Assembly (NCBI RefSeq): GCF_042682525.1
Contig: NZ_JBHUHP010000001.1
Span: 372,001 to 436,000 of the forward strand
Origin: Blastococcus_B deserti
GTDB taxonomy: Bacteria; Actinomycetota; Actinomycetes; Mycobacteriales; Geodermatophilaceae
Direction of reading: 5' to 3'
Length of the DNA stretch: 64,000 bases
Below the pieces are notes generated by a model, which searched no databases, was not told the DNA's origin, and worked only from the letters and a program-made list of their open reading frames with translations. Numbering within the stretch: the first letter of the stretch is position 1; each line of letters opens with the position of its first letter. The position numbers were made by a program, and so were the translations under genes. Below, piece after piece: positions 51,873 to 61,281 of the stretch.

Positions 51873-54638
51873 ATGGGCAAGCGCACACGACTGCTCGTCC
51901 TGGCCCTCGTCGGGCTCCTGCTTGGCGGCACCGTCGGCCTCGTGGCCAGCGAACCCGCGCAGGCGGCCGAATGGTTCCCCGTCCCGCCGGGCCGGGTGTA
52001 CACGGTCGACGGGCACGGCTACGGGCACGGCCACGGCATGTCCCAGCGGGGGGCGCAGGGAGCGGCCACCCAGGGGCTCACCGCCAACCAGATCCTCGAC
52101 TTCTACTACCCGGGCACCACGCGGACCAACATCGGGACCCCCGGCGTCCGGGTGCTTCTCACCGCCACCGCGTCGGCGGACCTGCGGATCGACAGCACGG
52201 CGGGGACGCCGTACATGTACATCCAGGACGCTGCCACCGGCATCCTCGCCCAGGCGACGTCGGGTCCCTTCCGGGTGCTGACGTCCGGGACGAGCCAGCG
52301 CATCATCCGGTGGGACGGCGCGCGGTGGGTGAACTTCTCTATCGGGGGCAGTGGCACCTACGCGGGGCCGCTCGCCTTCTGGACGGCCGATGGCGCAACC
52401 GTGTTCGCCGCGGACGGCAGCTCGCGCAACTACCGCGGGTCGATCAACGTCGTCCGCACCGCGAGTGGGGTCAGCACGGCCGTCAGCCACGTCAACATGC
52501 AGGAGTACCTGTCGGGCGTCGTGCCCGCCGAGTCACCGCCGTCCTGGCGACCGGCCGCCCTCGAAGCGCAGGCGGTGGCCGCCCGTAGCTACGCCTGGTG
52601 GGACATCCAGACCCCGTCCGCGTCCTATTACGACATCTGCGACACGACCGCCTGCCAGGTCTACAAGGGGCGGTCCATCGAGGATCCGCGGACGAACACC
52701 GCGGTGCACGTCACCGGGGGCACCGCGCTCTACTACCGGGGCGCTCCAGCGTTCACGCAGTTCAGCGCGTCCAACGGCGGCGCGATGCTGGCGGGCAGCC
52801 AGCCGTACCTGGTCTCGAAGGCCGATCCCTACGACGGGCTCGCAGGCAACCCGGACCACAGCTGGACGACGACGCTGAACGCCTCGTACCTGGAGTCTGC
52901 CTATCCTCAGATCGGCACGCTGCAAGGACTGCGGGTGCTCAACCGGGCCGGCCTGGGGCAGTGGGGCGGCTACATCACCTCGCTGCAGGTCGTCGGCTCG
53001 AAGACGACCGTGTCGGTCAGCAACCCCCGCTTCGGCCTGAAGTCCACCTTCTGGAGACCGCGGGCGGAGGGCAACCCGTTCGGCTCGTTCGACACGCTGG
53101 AGCCCGTGACGGGCAACAAGGTCCGCGCGACGGGCTGGACGATCGACCCCGACAGCCCGATGTCGTCCCTCGCGGTGCACGTCTACATCGACGGCGTGGG
53201 CTCGGGCTCGTTCCCCGCGGACATCCCCCGGTGGGACGTGAACGCTCACTACGGCGCCGGGGAGAAGCACGGGTTCGACCTGCTGCTGCCGGTCACCCAA
53301 GGCAGGCACGAGATCTGCGTCTACGCGATCAACGTGGTGCTGGGCAACACGGACACGCAGCTGGGGTGCCGCACGGTCGACACCAGCGGTCTGCCCGTCG
53401 GCGAATTCGAGTCGGTGAGGATCGACCAGGGCCAGGCGCTGGTGACCGGGTGGTCGATCGACCCGGACGACCGGGCGGCGCCGGTCGAGGTGCACGCGCA
53501 CGTGAACGGGGCGGTGACGGGCATCTTCCCCGCGAACGGCGCCCATGCGAGCGCGGGAGCGCACGGCATCATGGCGCGCCTGCCGGTCCGGCCCGGCTGG
53601 AACGAGATCTGCCTGTACGCGATCGATCTGGGATCGTCGAAGTTCTCGGCCCTGGGGTGCCGCCGGGTCGAGCTCAAGATCGATCCGACGGGCTGGATGG
53701 AGACCGCCACCGGCGGGGCGAAGGACATCACCGTCACGGGGTGGGCGCTCGACCCCGAGACGACCGACCCCGTCGACGTGCACGTCTACGTGGACGGCGT
53801 GCACACGGGGTCGGTTACGGCGAACAGGTCCCGGCCGGACATCGCTGCCGCGTACCCGGGCTCAGGGGACCTGCACGGCTTCGCCGCGACCCTGCCCGCC
53901 GTGCCCGGGCAGCACGCGGTCTGCGCGTATGCCATCAACGTCCTGCAGGGATCGACGAACCAGACGCTCGGGTGCAAGACCGTCGACGTAGGGGCCGCGC
54001 CGGTCGGGGCCGTCGACGAGGTATCGGTCAACGGCTTCGACCTGCGCGTCCGCGGGTGGGCCCTGGACGGCGACACCAGCGACCCGATCGATGTCCATGT
54101 CCACATCGACGGGCAGGTCGCGGCGATCGTCACCGCCTCCGGCGACCGGCCCGACGTCGCGGCCGCGCACCCCGGCATGGGTGCGGCCCACGGCTTCGAC
54201 CGGCGGCTGAGCATCCCGTCGGGCAAGCACACGGTGTGCGTCTACGCGATCAACGTGCTGGGGACGAAGGGGGATCCGAAGATCTCCTGCTCCGACGTGG
54301 TCGTGAACGGTGGTTCGATGCCCATCGGCAAGCACGAGTACGCGAACACGGTGGACGGCATCACCGAGATCAGCGGATGGGCCATCGAGCCCGACCTGCC
54401 GACGTCGGCGGTGGAGGTGCACTTCCACCTCGACGGCCAGGTGCTGGGCATCACGAAGGCCACGGAGCCGCGCGCCGAGCTCGCCGAGGCCTATCCCGGG
54501 GCGGGCCCGGATCACGGGTACACCGGCCGCTTCGCGATTCCGAAGGGTTGGCACACGGTGTGCGAGTACGCCATCAACGCCGGCGCCGGATCGGGGGGCT
54601 ACACCGCGCTCGGATGCCAGGTCATCAACGTGCGGTGA
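51873..54638 (+). CDS. Secreted SpoIID/LytB-domain protein with five GW/DPD modules
   Basis: A 921-residue exported protein. Signal peptide to ~residue 31 (AQA-AE). GYGHGHGMSQRGAQGAA is the opening of the SpoIID/LytB domain; MQEYLSGVVPAESPPSW carries the catalytic-type glutamate, followed by EAQAVAARSYA. The CDTTAC pair may be zinc ligands as in SpoIID. Bacillus SpoIID is a lytic transglycosylase that cleaves glycan strands after an amidase removes the peptides, and here the amidase gene is directly upstream, 1 nt away. Five modules form residues ~401-921. No sporulation genes are seen in the window, so a vegetative wall role is likely. Confidence 0.9.
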   Translation: MGKRTRLLVLALVGLLLGGTVGLVASEPAQAAEWFPVPPGRVYTVDGHGYGHGHGMSQRGAQGAATQGLTANQILDFYYPGTTRTNIGTPGVRVLLTATASADLRIDSTAGTPYMYIQDAATGILAQATSGPFRVLTSGTSQRIIRWDGARWVNFSIGGSGTYAGPLAFWTADGATVFAADGSSRNYRGSINVVRTASGVSTAVSHVNMQEYLSGVVPAESPPSWRPAALEAQAVAARSYAWWDIQTPSASYYDICDTTACQVYKGRSIEDPRTNTAVHVTGGTALYYRGAPAFTQFSASNGGAMLAGSQPYLVSKADPYDGLAGNPDHSWTTTLNASYLESAYPQIGTLQGLRVLNRAGLGQWGGYITSLQVVGSKTTVSVSNPRFGLKSTFWRPRAEGNPFGSFDTLEPVTGNKVRATGWTIDPDSPMSSLAVHVYIDGVGSGSFPADIPRWDVNAHYGAGEKHGFDLLLPVTQGRHEICVYAINVVLGNTDTQLGCRTVDTSGLPVGEFESVRIDQGQALVTGWSIDPDDRAAPVEVHAHVNGAVTGIFPANGAHASAGAHGIMARLPVRPGWNEICLYAIDLGSSKFSALGCRRVELKIDPTGWMETATGGAKDITVTGWALDPETTDPVDVHVYVDGVHTGSVTANRSRPDIAAAYPGSGDLHGFAATLPAVPGQHAVCAYAINVLQGSTNQTLGCKTVDVGAAPVGAVDEVSVNGFDLRVRGWALDGDTSDPIDVHVHIDGQVAAIVTASGDRPDVAAAHPGMGAAHGFDRRLSIPSGKHTVCVYAINVLGTKGDPKISCSDVVVNGGSMPIGKHEYANTVDGITEISGWAIEPDLPTSAVEVHFHLDGQVLGITKATEPRAELAEAYPGAGPDHGYTGRFAIPKGWHTVCEYAINAGAGSGGYTALGCQVINVR
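53073..54635 (+). repeat. Five GW/DPD module units in the SpoIID-type protein
   Basis: Units start near 53073, 53391, 53683, 53998 and 54318. Each has a G-W, a D-x-x-D/E-type turn, a VHVHxDG-type strand, and cysteines in CVYAI/CAYAI/CLYAI and in LGC or ISC. Unit sequences diverge more from each other than those at 15-17 kb, which suggests an older array. Confidence 0.88.
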
Positions 54639-55746
54639 CCACGCGGCGATAGGCCTCGCGGGTCCGGTCGGCGGTGGCCGCCCACGTGAAGCCCGCGGCC
54701 CGGCGGCGACGCCGGGCCGCGACGTCGGGGGCCTCCGTGCCGGTCACCTGCTGCTCGAGCGCGTCCACGAGGGCGTCCACGTCGCCCAGGGGCACCAGCC
54801 GGGACAGCTCCGGGTCGTCGCCGACGACCTCCCGGGTCACCGGGAGGTCGGAGGCCACGACGGGAACGCCACAGGCGAACGCCTCCAGCGGCGGCAGCCC
54901 GAACCCCTCGTAGAGGGACGGGTAGACCAGTGCCGCGGCGCCGGCGACGACGCTGCGCAGGTCCTCGTCGGCCAGGTAGCCGGTCAGACGCACCGCCCCG
55001 TCCGGCAGGCCGCCGAGGTCGAGCGACGGCCCCCACCCGGGCGGCCCCATCAGCACGAGCGGGGGCCAATCGCGGTGCCGCGCGGTCAGCCGCCGCTGGG
55101 CGTCCAGCAGCAGCGGCAGGTTCTTGCGCGGTTCGAGCGAGCCGCTGAAGACGAGGTAGTCCGCCGGCAGACCGAGCCGGCGCCGCCGGTCGTCGTCGGG
55201 CGGTTCCGCCCGCGCCCAGAGCGGATCCACCCCGAGCGGCGTCACGACCAGCCGGTCCTCCGGTACCCGGTAGGCCTCGGCCACCTCGTCGGCGACCGCG
55301 GCACTGGGGACGCACACGGCGCCGGCCCGGCCGATGCTGCGCGGCACCAGGGTCCGGTAGGCCAGCGAGGCGGCGGTCACCGTCTGCGGCGTGCGGAGGA
55401 ACGACAGGTCGTGCACCGTCACGACCCCGGCGGCGCGGCCGGGCGGCGGGAGCACGAAGTTCGTGCCGTGGAAGACGTCCAGACGGCCGCCGAGCGCGGT
55501 GACCGGCGGGAGCTCCAGTCGGGACCAGACCGCCTGCAGGGCACGCGCCGGGACCGGAGGGCCGACGACCCGGACATCCGCGGGCAGCTGGGGGGCGAGC
55601 CCCCCGCGCCGGCGCAGCGTGAAGGCGACGCCCCGCACCTCGTCGGGCCCACCGCGGCTGGCGAGCTCGGCGAGCAGCGACCGGACGTAGCGGCCGATCC
55701 CGGTGGGCGTGCCCAGCAGCGGGGTCACGTCCAGGCCGATGCGCAG
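54625..55746 (-). CDS. Family 4 glycosyltransferase (probable CTG start)
   Basis: A 373-residue GT4. The natural N-terminus LRIGLDVTPLLGTPTGIGRY starts at CTG 55746, which has GGGAGGA 4 nt upstream; GTG 55728 would remove the first beta-strand. VHDLSFLRTP, CVPSAAVADEV and FSGSLEPRKNLPLLL mark the two lobes. YPSLYEGFGLPPLEAFACGVP is the nucleotide-sugar site, with the EGFGLPPLE E-x7-E pair. It lies opposite the end of the SpoIID-type gene (14-bp tail overlap) and next to divergent glycosyltransferases, so it is part of the polysaccharide locus. Donor unknown. Confidence 0.88.
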   Translation of the reverse strand: MRIGLDVTPLLGTPTGIGRYVRSLLAELASRGGPDEVRGVAFTLRRRGGLAPQLPADVRVVGPPVPARALQAVWSRLELPPVTALGGRLDVFHGTNFVLPPPGRAAGVVTVHDLSFLRTPQTVTAASLAYRTLVPRSIGRAGAVCVPSAAVADEVAEAYRVPEDRLVVTPLGVDPLWARAEPPDDDRRRRLGLPADYLVFSGSLEPRKNLPLLLDAQRRLTARHRDWPPLVLMGPPGWGPSLDLGGLPDGAVRLTGYLADEDLRSVVAGAAALVYPSLYEGFGLPPLEAFACGVPVVASDLPVTREVVGDDPELSRLVPLGDVDALVDALEQQVTGTEAPDVAARRRRRAAGFTWAATADRTREAYRRVVTAR

Positions 55747-55935
55747 CCGGTCCTCCCGAGGTCTCGAGCGGGTGGCCGCCCGGCGTCGCCGGACGGGTCG
55801 CGGAGCGGCCGGAAGGTAGGTTGAACCCCTCTGTTCCCCTGGACGTCCGACTCATCCGAGGGACGTCGGTACCGGCCGGGCCGACGAGGAACGACCGTAC
55901 CGGCTCACCCGCCCCGACCGCCGAGGAGCCGCCAC

Positions 55936-58900
55936 GTGACCAGTCCATCCGAGTTCAACTCGGCGGAGCCGGCTCCGGCTCAGGGCTGGCGTGAGCGCGT
56001 CCAGGCGTCCCTGGTGGCGCGGATGCCGCCGGGAAGCCGGCGGCGGGCCGTGGCGACGGCCGCCCGGGAGACCGCGCGCGACCTCCGGGCCACCGCCGAG
56101 TCCCTCCGACGCCACTGGACTGCGCCCGCCGTCGCGGAGATCCCGGCCCCGCCCTACCCCCTGTGGCTGCTCGGGCACCGGGCCTCACGGACGGAGCTCG
56201 CCGCGCAGCGGGCTCGGGCCGACGAGGTCGCCGGTGGGCTGCAGGTACTGGTGGTCGTATTGCCTGGCGAGGGTGACCTCGGGGCCACCCTGGAGAGCCT
56301 GGCCGCCCAGTCATCGCCGTGGTGGAGCGCGCTGGTCTGCGGCCGCGTCCCCAGCGGTGGAAGCGACGAGCGGGTCACGGCCGTCTCCGACGCGGATCCG
56401 GGGGCGGCCGTGGCCGGCCGGCTGGCCGACGCCGGCCGCGCCATGACGCTGCTGCTGCGTCCCGGCGACCGGCTGGCGCCCGACTGCGTCTTCGAGGTTG
56501 CGCTCGCGGTGCACCGGGCGCCCGCCGCGGACCTCGTGACGTGGGACGACGACGTCGCGGTCGGCCGGGCGCACGGCGATCCGCGCTTCCGGCCCGCGTG
56601 GTCGCCCGAGCTGCTCCTTGGGGACGACTACGTGGGACGTGCCTTCGCCCTGCGCGCATCGACGATCCTGGCGGCCGGCGGACTCGGGCCGCTGGCGGAC
56701 CCCGCGGCGCACTGGGACCTCCTGCTCCGGGCCGGGCTGCCGGCCGAGCGCGTCCGCCGGATCACGCGAGTGCTCAGCAGCATCCCCGCGCGCACGACCG
56801 TCCCCGACGACGCGGCGGTGTCGACGGTGCAGGCCCACCTCGACCGCTCGGCGCTGCACGGTCGGGCGGTGGCGGGCCGGCACGGGGGAGTGCGGATTCT
56901 GTGGGAGCTGCCCCAGTGGCCGAAGGTCACCGTGGTCGTGCCGACCCGGCACAACCGCGACGTGCTCCGGTCGAGCCTCCCGTCGGTGGCGGCCAGCGAC
57001 TACCCGGCGTTCGACGTCGTCGTCGTGGACAACGGGGACCGGACGCCGGAGAACGAGCAGTGGTACGCCGGCCTCGACCTGGGGATCGACCTCGGCGTCC
57101 TGTGGTGGGACCGGCCGTTCAACTACTCCGCGGTGAACAACGCCGCGGCCACCCGCAGCGACGCCGAGGTGTTGGTCTTCCTCAACGACGACACCGAGAT
57201 CCTCGACCCGTCCTGGCTGCGGGAGCTGGTCGGCTGGGCCGTGCAGCCGGCGGTCGGCGTCGTGGGTCTCCAGCTCCTCGACCCGACCGGGCTGATCCAG
57301 CACACCGGGGTCGTGATCGGCATGTCCGGCTTCGCCGACCACGTCTTCGCGGGCATGGAGCGGGGCAGCACCGGCATGTACGGCCCGAGCGACCGGATCC
57401 GCAACGTGCTGGCCGTGACAGGCGCCTGCTGCGCCGTCCGGCGTGAGGTCTTCGATGCCGTCGGAGGGTTCGACGAGCGGTTCCGGCTCACCGGGTCCGA
57501 CGTCGCCCTCGGCCTGGCCGCGGTCCTGGCGGGCCGGCGCAACGTCTGCTCGCCACATGCACCGGTTCGCCACCTCGAATCGGCCACCCGCGGCACGACG
57601 GTGCCGGCCGAGGACTACTTCGCCAGCTACTGGCGGTACAACCCGTGGCTCTTCGGCGGGGACCCCTACTGGAACCCGAACATGTCGTTGCGCAGCCGCC
57701 GGCCGCGGCTGCGCGCACGCACCGAGCCGCCGCCGGCGGAGTGGGTGGGCCGCGTCATCGGGCGCGACCTCACCGCCTACCGGCAGCGCAGCGATGCCGA
57801 CGAGTCCCGGCGCCTGGCCGCCATGTGCCAGGTCCGGGACGCCGACGTGGCGGCGATCCGCGATACGCACGCGGAGAACCGCGACCGGTTCCCCGTGCGC
57901 ACCGTGAACTGGTTCGTGCCCGACATCGACAGCCCCTTCTACGGCGGCATCAACACGGCGCTGCGCACGGCCGACCTGCTGGCCCGGGAGCACGGGGTCG
58001 AGAACCGCTTCGTCGTCTGGGGACAGCCCCCGGACCACTTCGTCCGGTCGGCTCTCGCCGCGGCGTTCCCGCGGCTGGCCGACTCGCCGATCGCCTTCTA
58101 CGACGAGTCGATGGACCTCGGTCGGGTTCCGGCCGCCGACGCCGGCATCGCCACGCTCTGGACGACCGCCTACGCGCTCGCGCACGCTCCTGGCATCCGG
58201 CGCAAGTTCTACCTCGTCCAGGACTACGAGCCGATGTTCTACCCGGCGGGCACGCAGTACGCCCTGGCGGAGGAGAGCTACCGCCTGGGCCTGTACGGCA
58301 TCTGCAACACGGCCAACCTCCGGCGGGTGTACGAGGAGGAGTACGGCGGGCGGGCGATGTCGTTCACGCCCGCGGTCGACCCAGCGGTGTTCTCGGCCGA
58401 CGGACGCCCGGCTCGACGGGACGGCGACCCCGTCACGGTCTTCGTCTACGCGCGGCCGGGGCACTGGCGCAACTGCTGGGAGCTGGCGTCGGCGGCGCTC
58501 ACAGAGCTGAAGCGGCGGCTCGGTGACCGGGTCCACATCGTCACGGCCGGCGCTCGCGCGGTCGGTGGGGACGACGGCGGCGCCATGGAGCACCTGGGCC
58601 TGCTCGACTACCGGGCCACCGGGGACCTGTACCGCCGCAGCGACGTCGGGCTGGCGCTCACCGTCTCCCGCCATCCCTCGTACCTGCCGCTCGAGTTGAT
58701 GGCCAGCGGCGTTCCCGTCGTCGCGTTCGACAACCCGTGGGGGCACTGGCTCCTGCGGGACGGCGAGAACAGCTTGCTGGCCCGTCGCACCGTCGACAGC
58801 CTCGCCGACCAGCTGGAGCGGCTGTGCACCGACGCCGAGCTGCGGGAGCGGCTGGGGGTGCAGGGCCTGGCCGATGTCATGGCCGGACACGCCGACTGGG

Positions 58901-58959
58901 ATCGCGCGCTCGGTGGGGTCTACGACTGGCTCTGCGACCCCGAGGGCGACCGCCCGTGA
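55936..58959 (+). CDS. Trimodular glycosyltransferase (GT2-like, GT2, WsaF-like GT4)
   Basis: A 1007-residue protein. After a basic helix-rich N-terminus, residues ~95-260 form a divergent GT2 domain (LLLRPGDRLAPD). A second GT2 starts at ~328 (VTVVVPTRHNRDVL, with NDDTEILDPSWL as its acidic motif and TGACCAVRREVF). From ~657 a WsaF-like GT4 domain begins (NWFVPDIDSPFYGGINTALR, then YLVQDYEPMFYP and LPLELMASGVPVVAFDN). WsaF is a rhamnosyltransferase of S-layer glycan synthesis, so rhamnan-type chain assembly is a fair guess. GTG 55936 has GAGGAG 8 nt upstream. Coupled to the next gene by GTGA. Confidence 0.9.
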   Translation: MTSPSEFNSAEPAPAQGWRERVQASLVARMPPGSRRRAVATAARETARDLRATAESLRRHWTAPAVAEIPAPPYPLWLLGHRASRTELAAQRARADEVAGGLQVLVVVLPGEGDLGATLESLAAQSSPWWSALVCGRVPSGGSDERVTAVSDADPGAAVAGRLADAGRAMTLLLRPGDRLAPDCVFEVALAVHRAPAADLVTWDDDVAVGRAHGDPRFRPAWSPELLLGDDYVGRAFALRASTILAAGGLGPLADPAAHWDLLLRAGLPAERVRRITRVLSSIPARTTVPDDAAVSTVQAHLDRSALHGRAVAGRHGGVRILWELPQWPKVTVVVPTRHNRDVLRSSLPSVAASDYPAFDVVVVDNGDRTPENEQWYAGLDLGIDLGVLWWDRPFNYSAVNNAAATRSDAEVLVFLNDDTEILDPSWLRELVGWAVQPAVGVVGLQLLDPTGLIQHTGVVIGMSGFADHVFAGMERGSTGMYGPSDRIRNVLAVTGACCAVRREVFDAVGGFDERFRLTGSDVALGLAAVLAGRRNVCSPHAPVRHLESATRGTTVPAEDYFASYWRYNPWLFGGDPYWNPNMSLRSRRPRLRARTEPPPAEWVGRVIGRDLTAYRQRSDADESRRLAAMCQVRDADVAAIRDTHAENRDRFPVRTVNWFVPDIDSPFYGGINTALRTADLLAREHGVENRFVVWGQPPDHFVRSALAAAFPRLADSPIAFYDESMDLGRVPAADAGIATLWTTAYALAHAPGIRRKFYLVQDYEPMFYPAGTQYALAEESYRLGLYGICNTANLRRVYEEEYGGRAMSFTPAVDPAVFSADGRPARRDGDPVTVFVYARPGHWRNCWELASAALTELKRRLGDRVHIVTAGARAVGGDDGGAMEHLGLLDYRATGDLYRRSDVGLALTVSRHPSYLPLELMASGVPVVAFDNPWGHWLLRDGENSLLARRTVDSLADQLERLCTDAELRERLGVQGLADVMAGHADWDRALGGVYDWLCDPEGDRP

Positions 58960-60329
58960 CCGAGGGCGACCGGGCCGGCGTCCTGCTGATCACCCCGGAG
59001 CCGGTCGGGCAGCGCATGGCCGGACCGGCCATCCGCACCCTCGAGCTGGGCCGCGCCCTCGCCCGTGACGGGCGGTCCGGGCCGGTGACGGTCGTGTCGC
59101 TCGCCGGCGTGGACCGGTCCGACCCGTCGGTGAGCCTCACCGCCGCGACCGACGCGGCCGGCCTGCGGCAGCGGGTGCGGACCGCCGCGGTCGTGGTGAT
59201 CCAGGGGGATGTCCTGGGTCTGCACCCGTGGCTGGCCGACGAGCCGCTGCCGATCGTCGTCGACGCCTACGACCCCTTCCACCTCGAACAGCTCGAGCAG
59301 GCCCGGCCACTGGGGGAGACCGGGCGGCGGGCCGTCGTCCGGGACTGCGTCCGGTCCCTGAACGCCCAGCTCTCGCGCGCCGACCTGGTGCTCTGCGCCT
59401 CCGGCCGGCAGCGGTCCCTCTGGCTCGGGCACCTCGCCGCCCTGGGCCGGGTCAACCCGCTGACCTACGACCTCGCGCCGGACCTGTCGCGGCTCGTCGC
59501 CGTGGTTCCCTTCGGGATCCCGGAGGTGCCGGCGCCGCCACGCGACCGCGGCGTCCTGCGCCGGACCTTCCCCGCGATCTCCGACGAGGATGTCGTCCTG
59601 ATCTGGGGCGGCGGCGTCTACGAGTGGTTCGACCCGGTGGTGCTGGTCCGTGCGGTTGCCCGTGTGCTGCCCGATCAGCCGGACGTGCGGCTGGTCTTCC
59701 TCGGCACCCGGCATCCCGTGGCGGGTGTCCGGACGGCGACCGACGCGGCGCGGGACGCCGCGCGCGAGACCGGCACGCTGGACCGCGCGGTGTTCTTCCA
59801 CGACGGCTGGGTGCCCTACGACGAGCGCGGCCACTGGCTCGCGGCCGCCGACGTGGGGGTCAGCACGCACAAGGACCACGTCGAGACGGAGTTCTCCTTC
59901 CGCACCAGGCTGCTGGACTACCTGTGGTGCGGACTGCCGGTCATCAGCACCGGCGGCGACGACCTGGCCGAGCACATCGCCGGCCACGGCGCCGGGACGA
60001 CGGTTGCGGCGGACGACCAGGAGGGGCTCGCCGACGCCCTGCTCCGGGCGGTCGGCGACCAGGCCTGGCGCGCCCGTGCCGGTGACGCGGCCGCGACCCT
60101 GGGCCACTCGTACGCCTGGGACCGCGTCGCCGTCCCGCTGGCCGACTTCTGCGCGGACCCCGCCCGCTCGCCGGACCTGCTCCTGGACCCGGTGGACCGG
60201 CTGCAGCTCGGGCTCGACCGCCCGGCCGGCAGCTTCTCTGTGCTGAGCCGGCTGCGGGCCGGCTGGCGTGAGGGGGGCGCGGAACTGATCGCCCGCCGCC
60301 TGCGGGCCCGGGTGCGCAGGCCCCGCTGA
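58956..60329 (+). CDS. Glycosyltransferase (GT4-like)
   Basis: A 457-residue transferase of the GT-B fold. LLITPEPVGQRMAGPAIRTLELG is its first strand region (given here as LLITPEPVGQ, then GPAIRTLEL). LIWGGGVYEWFDP opens the C-terminal lobe, and STHKDHVETEFSFRTRLLDY and LWCGLPVISTGGD bind the donor. The GPAIRTLEL and YEWFDP blocks are typical of O-antigen and S-layer glycan clusters. It overlaps the preceding trimodular enzyme by GTGA, and the two presumably act in sequence. The last ~60 residues are basic. Confidence 0.86.
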   Translation: MTEGDRAGVLLITPEPVGQRMAGPAIRTLELGRALARDGRSGPVTVVSLAGVDRSDPSVSLTAATDAAGLRQRVRTAAVVVIQGDVLGLHPWLADEPLPIVVDAYDPFHLEQLEQARPLGETGRRAVVRDCVRSLNAQLSRADLVLCASGRQRSLWLGHLAALGRVNPLTYDLAPDLSRLVAVVPFGIPEVPAPPRDRGVLRRTFPAISDEDVVLIWGGGVYEWFDPVVLVRAVARVLPDQPDVRLVFLGTRHPVAGVRTATDAARDAARETGTLDRAVFFHDGWVPYDERGHWLAAADVGVSTHKDHVETEFSFRTRLLDYLWCGLPVISTGGDDLAEHIAGHGAGTTVAADDQEGLADALLRAVGDQAWRARAGDAAATLGHSYAWDRVAVPLADFCADPARSPDLLLDPVDRLQLGLDRPAGSFSVLSRLRAGWREGGAELIARRLRARVRRPR

Positions 60330-60366
60330 CCCCGGGCTCATCGGTGGCCGGTGCGCTGCCGAACGC

Positions 60367-61281
60367 TCAGCCGGCCGCGCGGCGGACCCCGGCCGCGCCG
60401 AGAACCCCGCGCTTGACCCGGCCGACAACGGGCCGGACCCGGCGTGCGGCGACCCGAGCCAAGTCCACCGCGGCCCGGCTGCCGTGACTCAGTGCCTGAC
60501 CCAGTGCCGATCCGGCGGTCCCCGCACCGGCGACCGGCTTGCGGATCACGAAGACCTCGTTGAACTCCGCGTCGATGCCGAGGGACCGGTCCCGCCGACG
60601 GTGGGTCTGGACGCCGGCGCCCACCCACTCGCTGAGGAGCAGTTCGAAGTCGTCACCGTAGTCCCAGGTGACCAGCGCCTTGTTGTCGCCGATCGGATTC
60701 CCGTGGTACTCCTCGGGGAAGAGGTGCTCGACGACCCCGTGGGCGCTGACCCGCGCGCGCGCCCGGCTCTCGGACAGCCACGGGTACTTGGGTGTGGTGA
60801 AGACGTGCGCGCCCCCGGGCCGCAGGACGCGGTGGATCTCCCGGACCGCACGGTCGGGGTGGAAAACGTGTTCGAGGACGTCCTGGGTGATGAAGACGTC
60901 GATCGACTCGTCGGGAAAGGTGAGCGCCTCCACGTCCTCGCTGCGGACGCCGTCGCGGTACTCGCCCCGCGGCACGTCGGGGTAGTAGTGCGAGGAGCTG
61001 TAGTTGGTGCAGACCCGGGACAACAGGCCGTTGGACGGCGACGACTCGTGCACCACCAGGTCCTTCCAGCCGGGGATCGTCTCCTCCAGCACCGTCTGCA
61101 GGTGGCGCTGGCGGGGGATCGATCCACAGTTCCGGCAGATGTAGAAGTCACGCAGCCACTCGTCGTGGGCGACGAAGACCGTCTGGCTCTGGCAGCAGGC
61201 GCAGTAGCCGGGGTTCTCGAAGACCGGCCGGGCCGGCTGGGCGGCTGTCTCCTGTGGTTCGGGGCTGGAGGTCTCTGGCAT
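60367..61281 (-). CDS. Class I SAM-dependent methyltransferase with N-terminal zinc ribbon
   Basis: A 304-residue protein. ATG 61281 is chosen (GAAGGA 8 nt upstream); an in-frame ATG at 61374 would add a non-conserved leader. CACCQSQTVFVAHDEW and CRNCGS give four cysteines for one zinc. The SAM domain includes DVEALTFPDESIDVFITQDV (motif around Asp) and EIHRVLRPGGAHVFTTP, a methyltransferase-11 type. The C-terminal ~45 residues are basic and Ala-rich. In a glycan locus it may O-methylate a sugar or cap a chain, but the target is not shown. Confidence 0.83.
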   Translation of the reverse strand: MPETSSPEPQETAAQPARPVFENPGYCACCQSQTVFVAHDEWLRDFYICRNCGSIPRQRHLQTVLEETIPGWKDLVVHESSPSNGLLSRVCTNYSSSHYYPDVPRGEYRDGVRSEDVEALTFPDESIDVFITQDVLEHVFHPDRAVREIHRVLRPGGAHVFTTPKYPWLSESRARARVSAHGVVEHLFPEEYHGNPIGDNKALVTWDYGDDFELLLSEWVGAGVQTHRRRDRSLGIDAEFNEVFVIRKPVAGAGTAGSALGQALSHGSRAAVDLARVAARRVRPVVGRVKRGVLGAAGVRRAAG

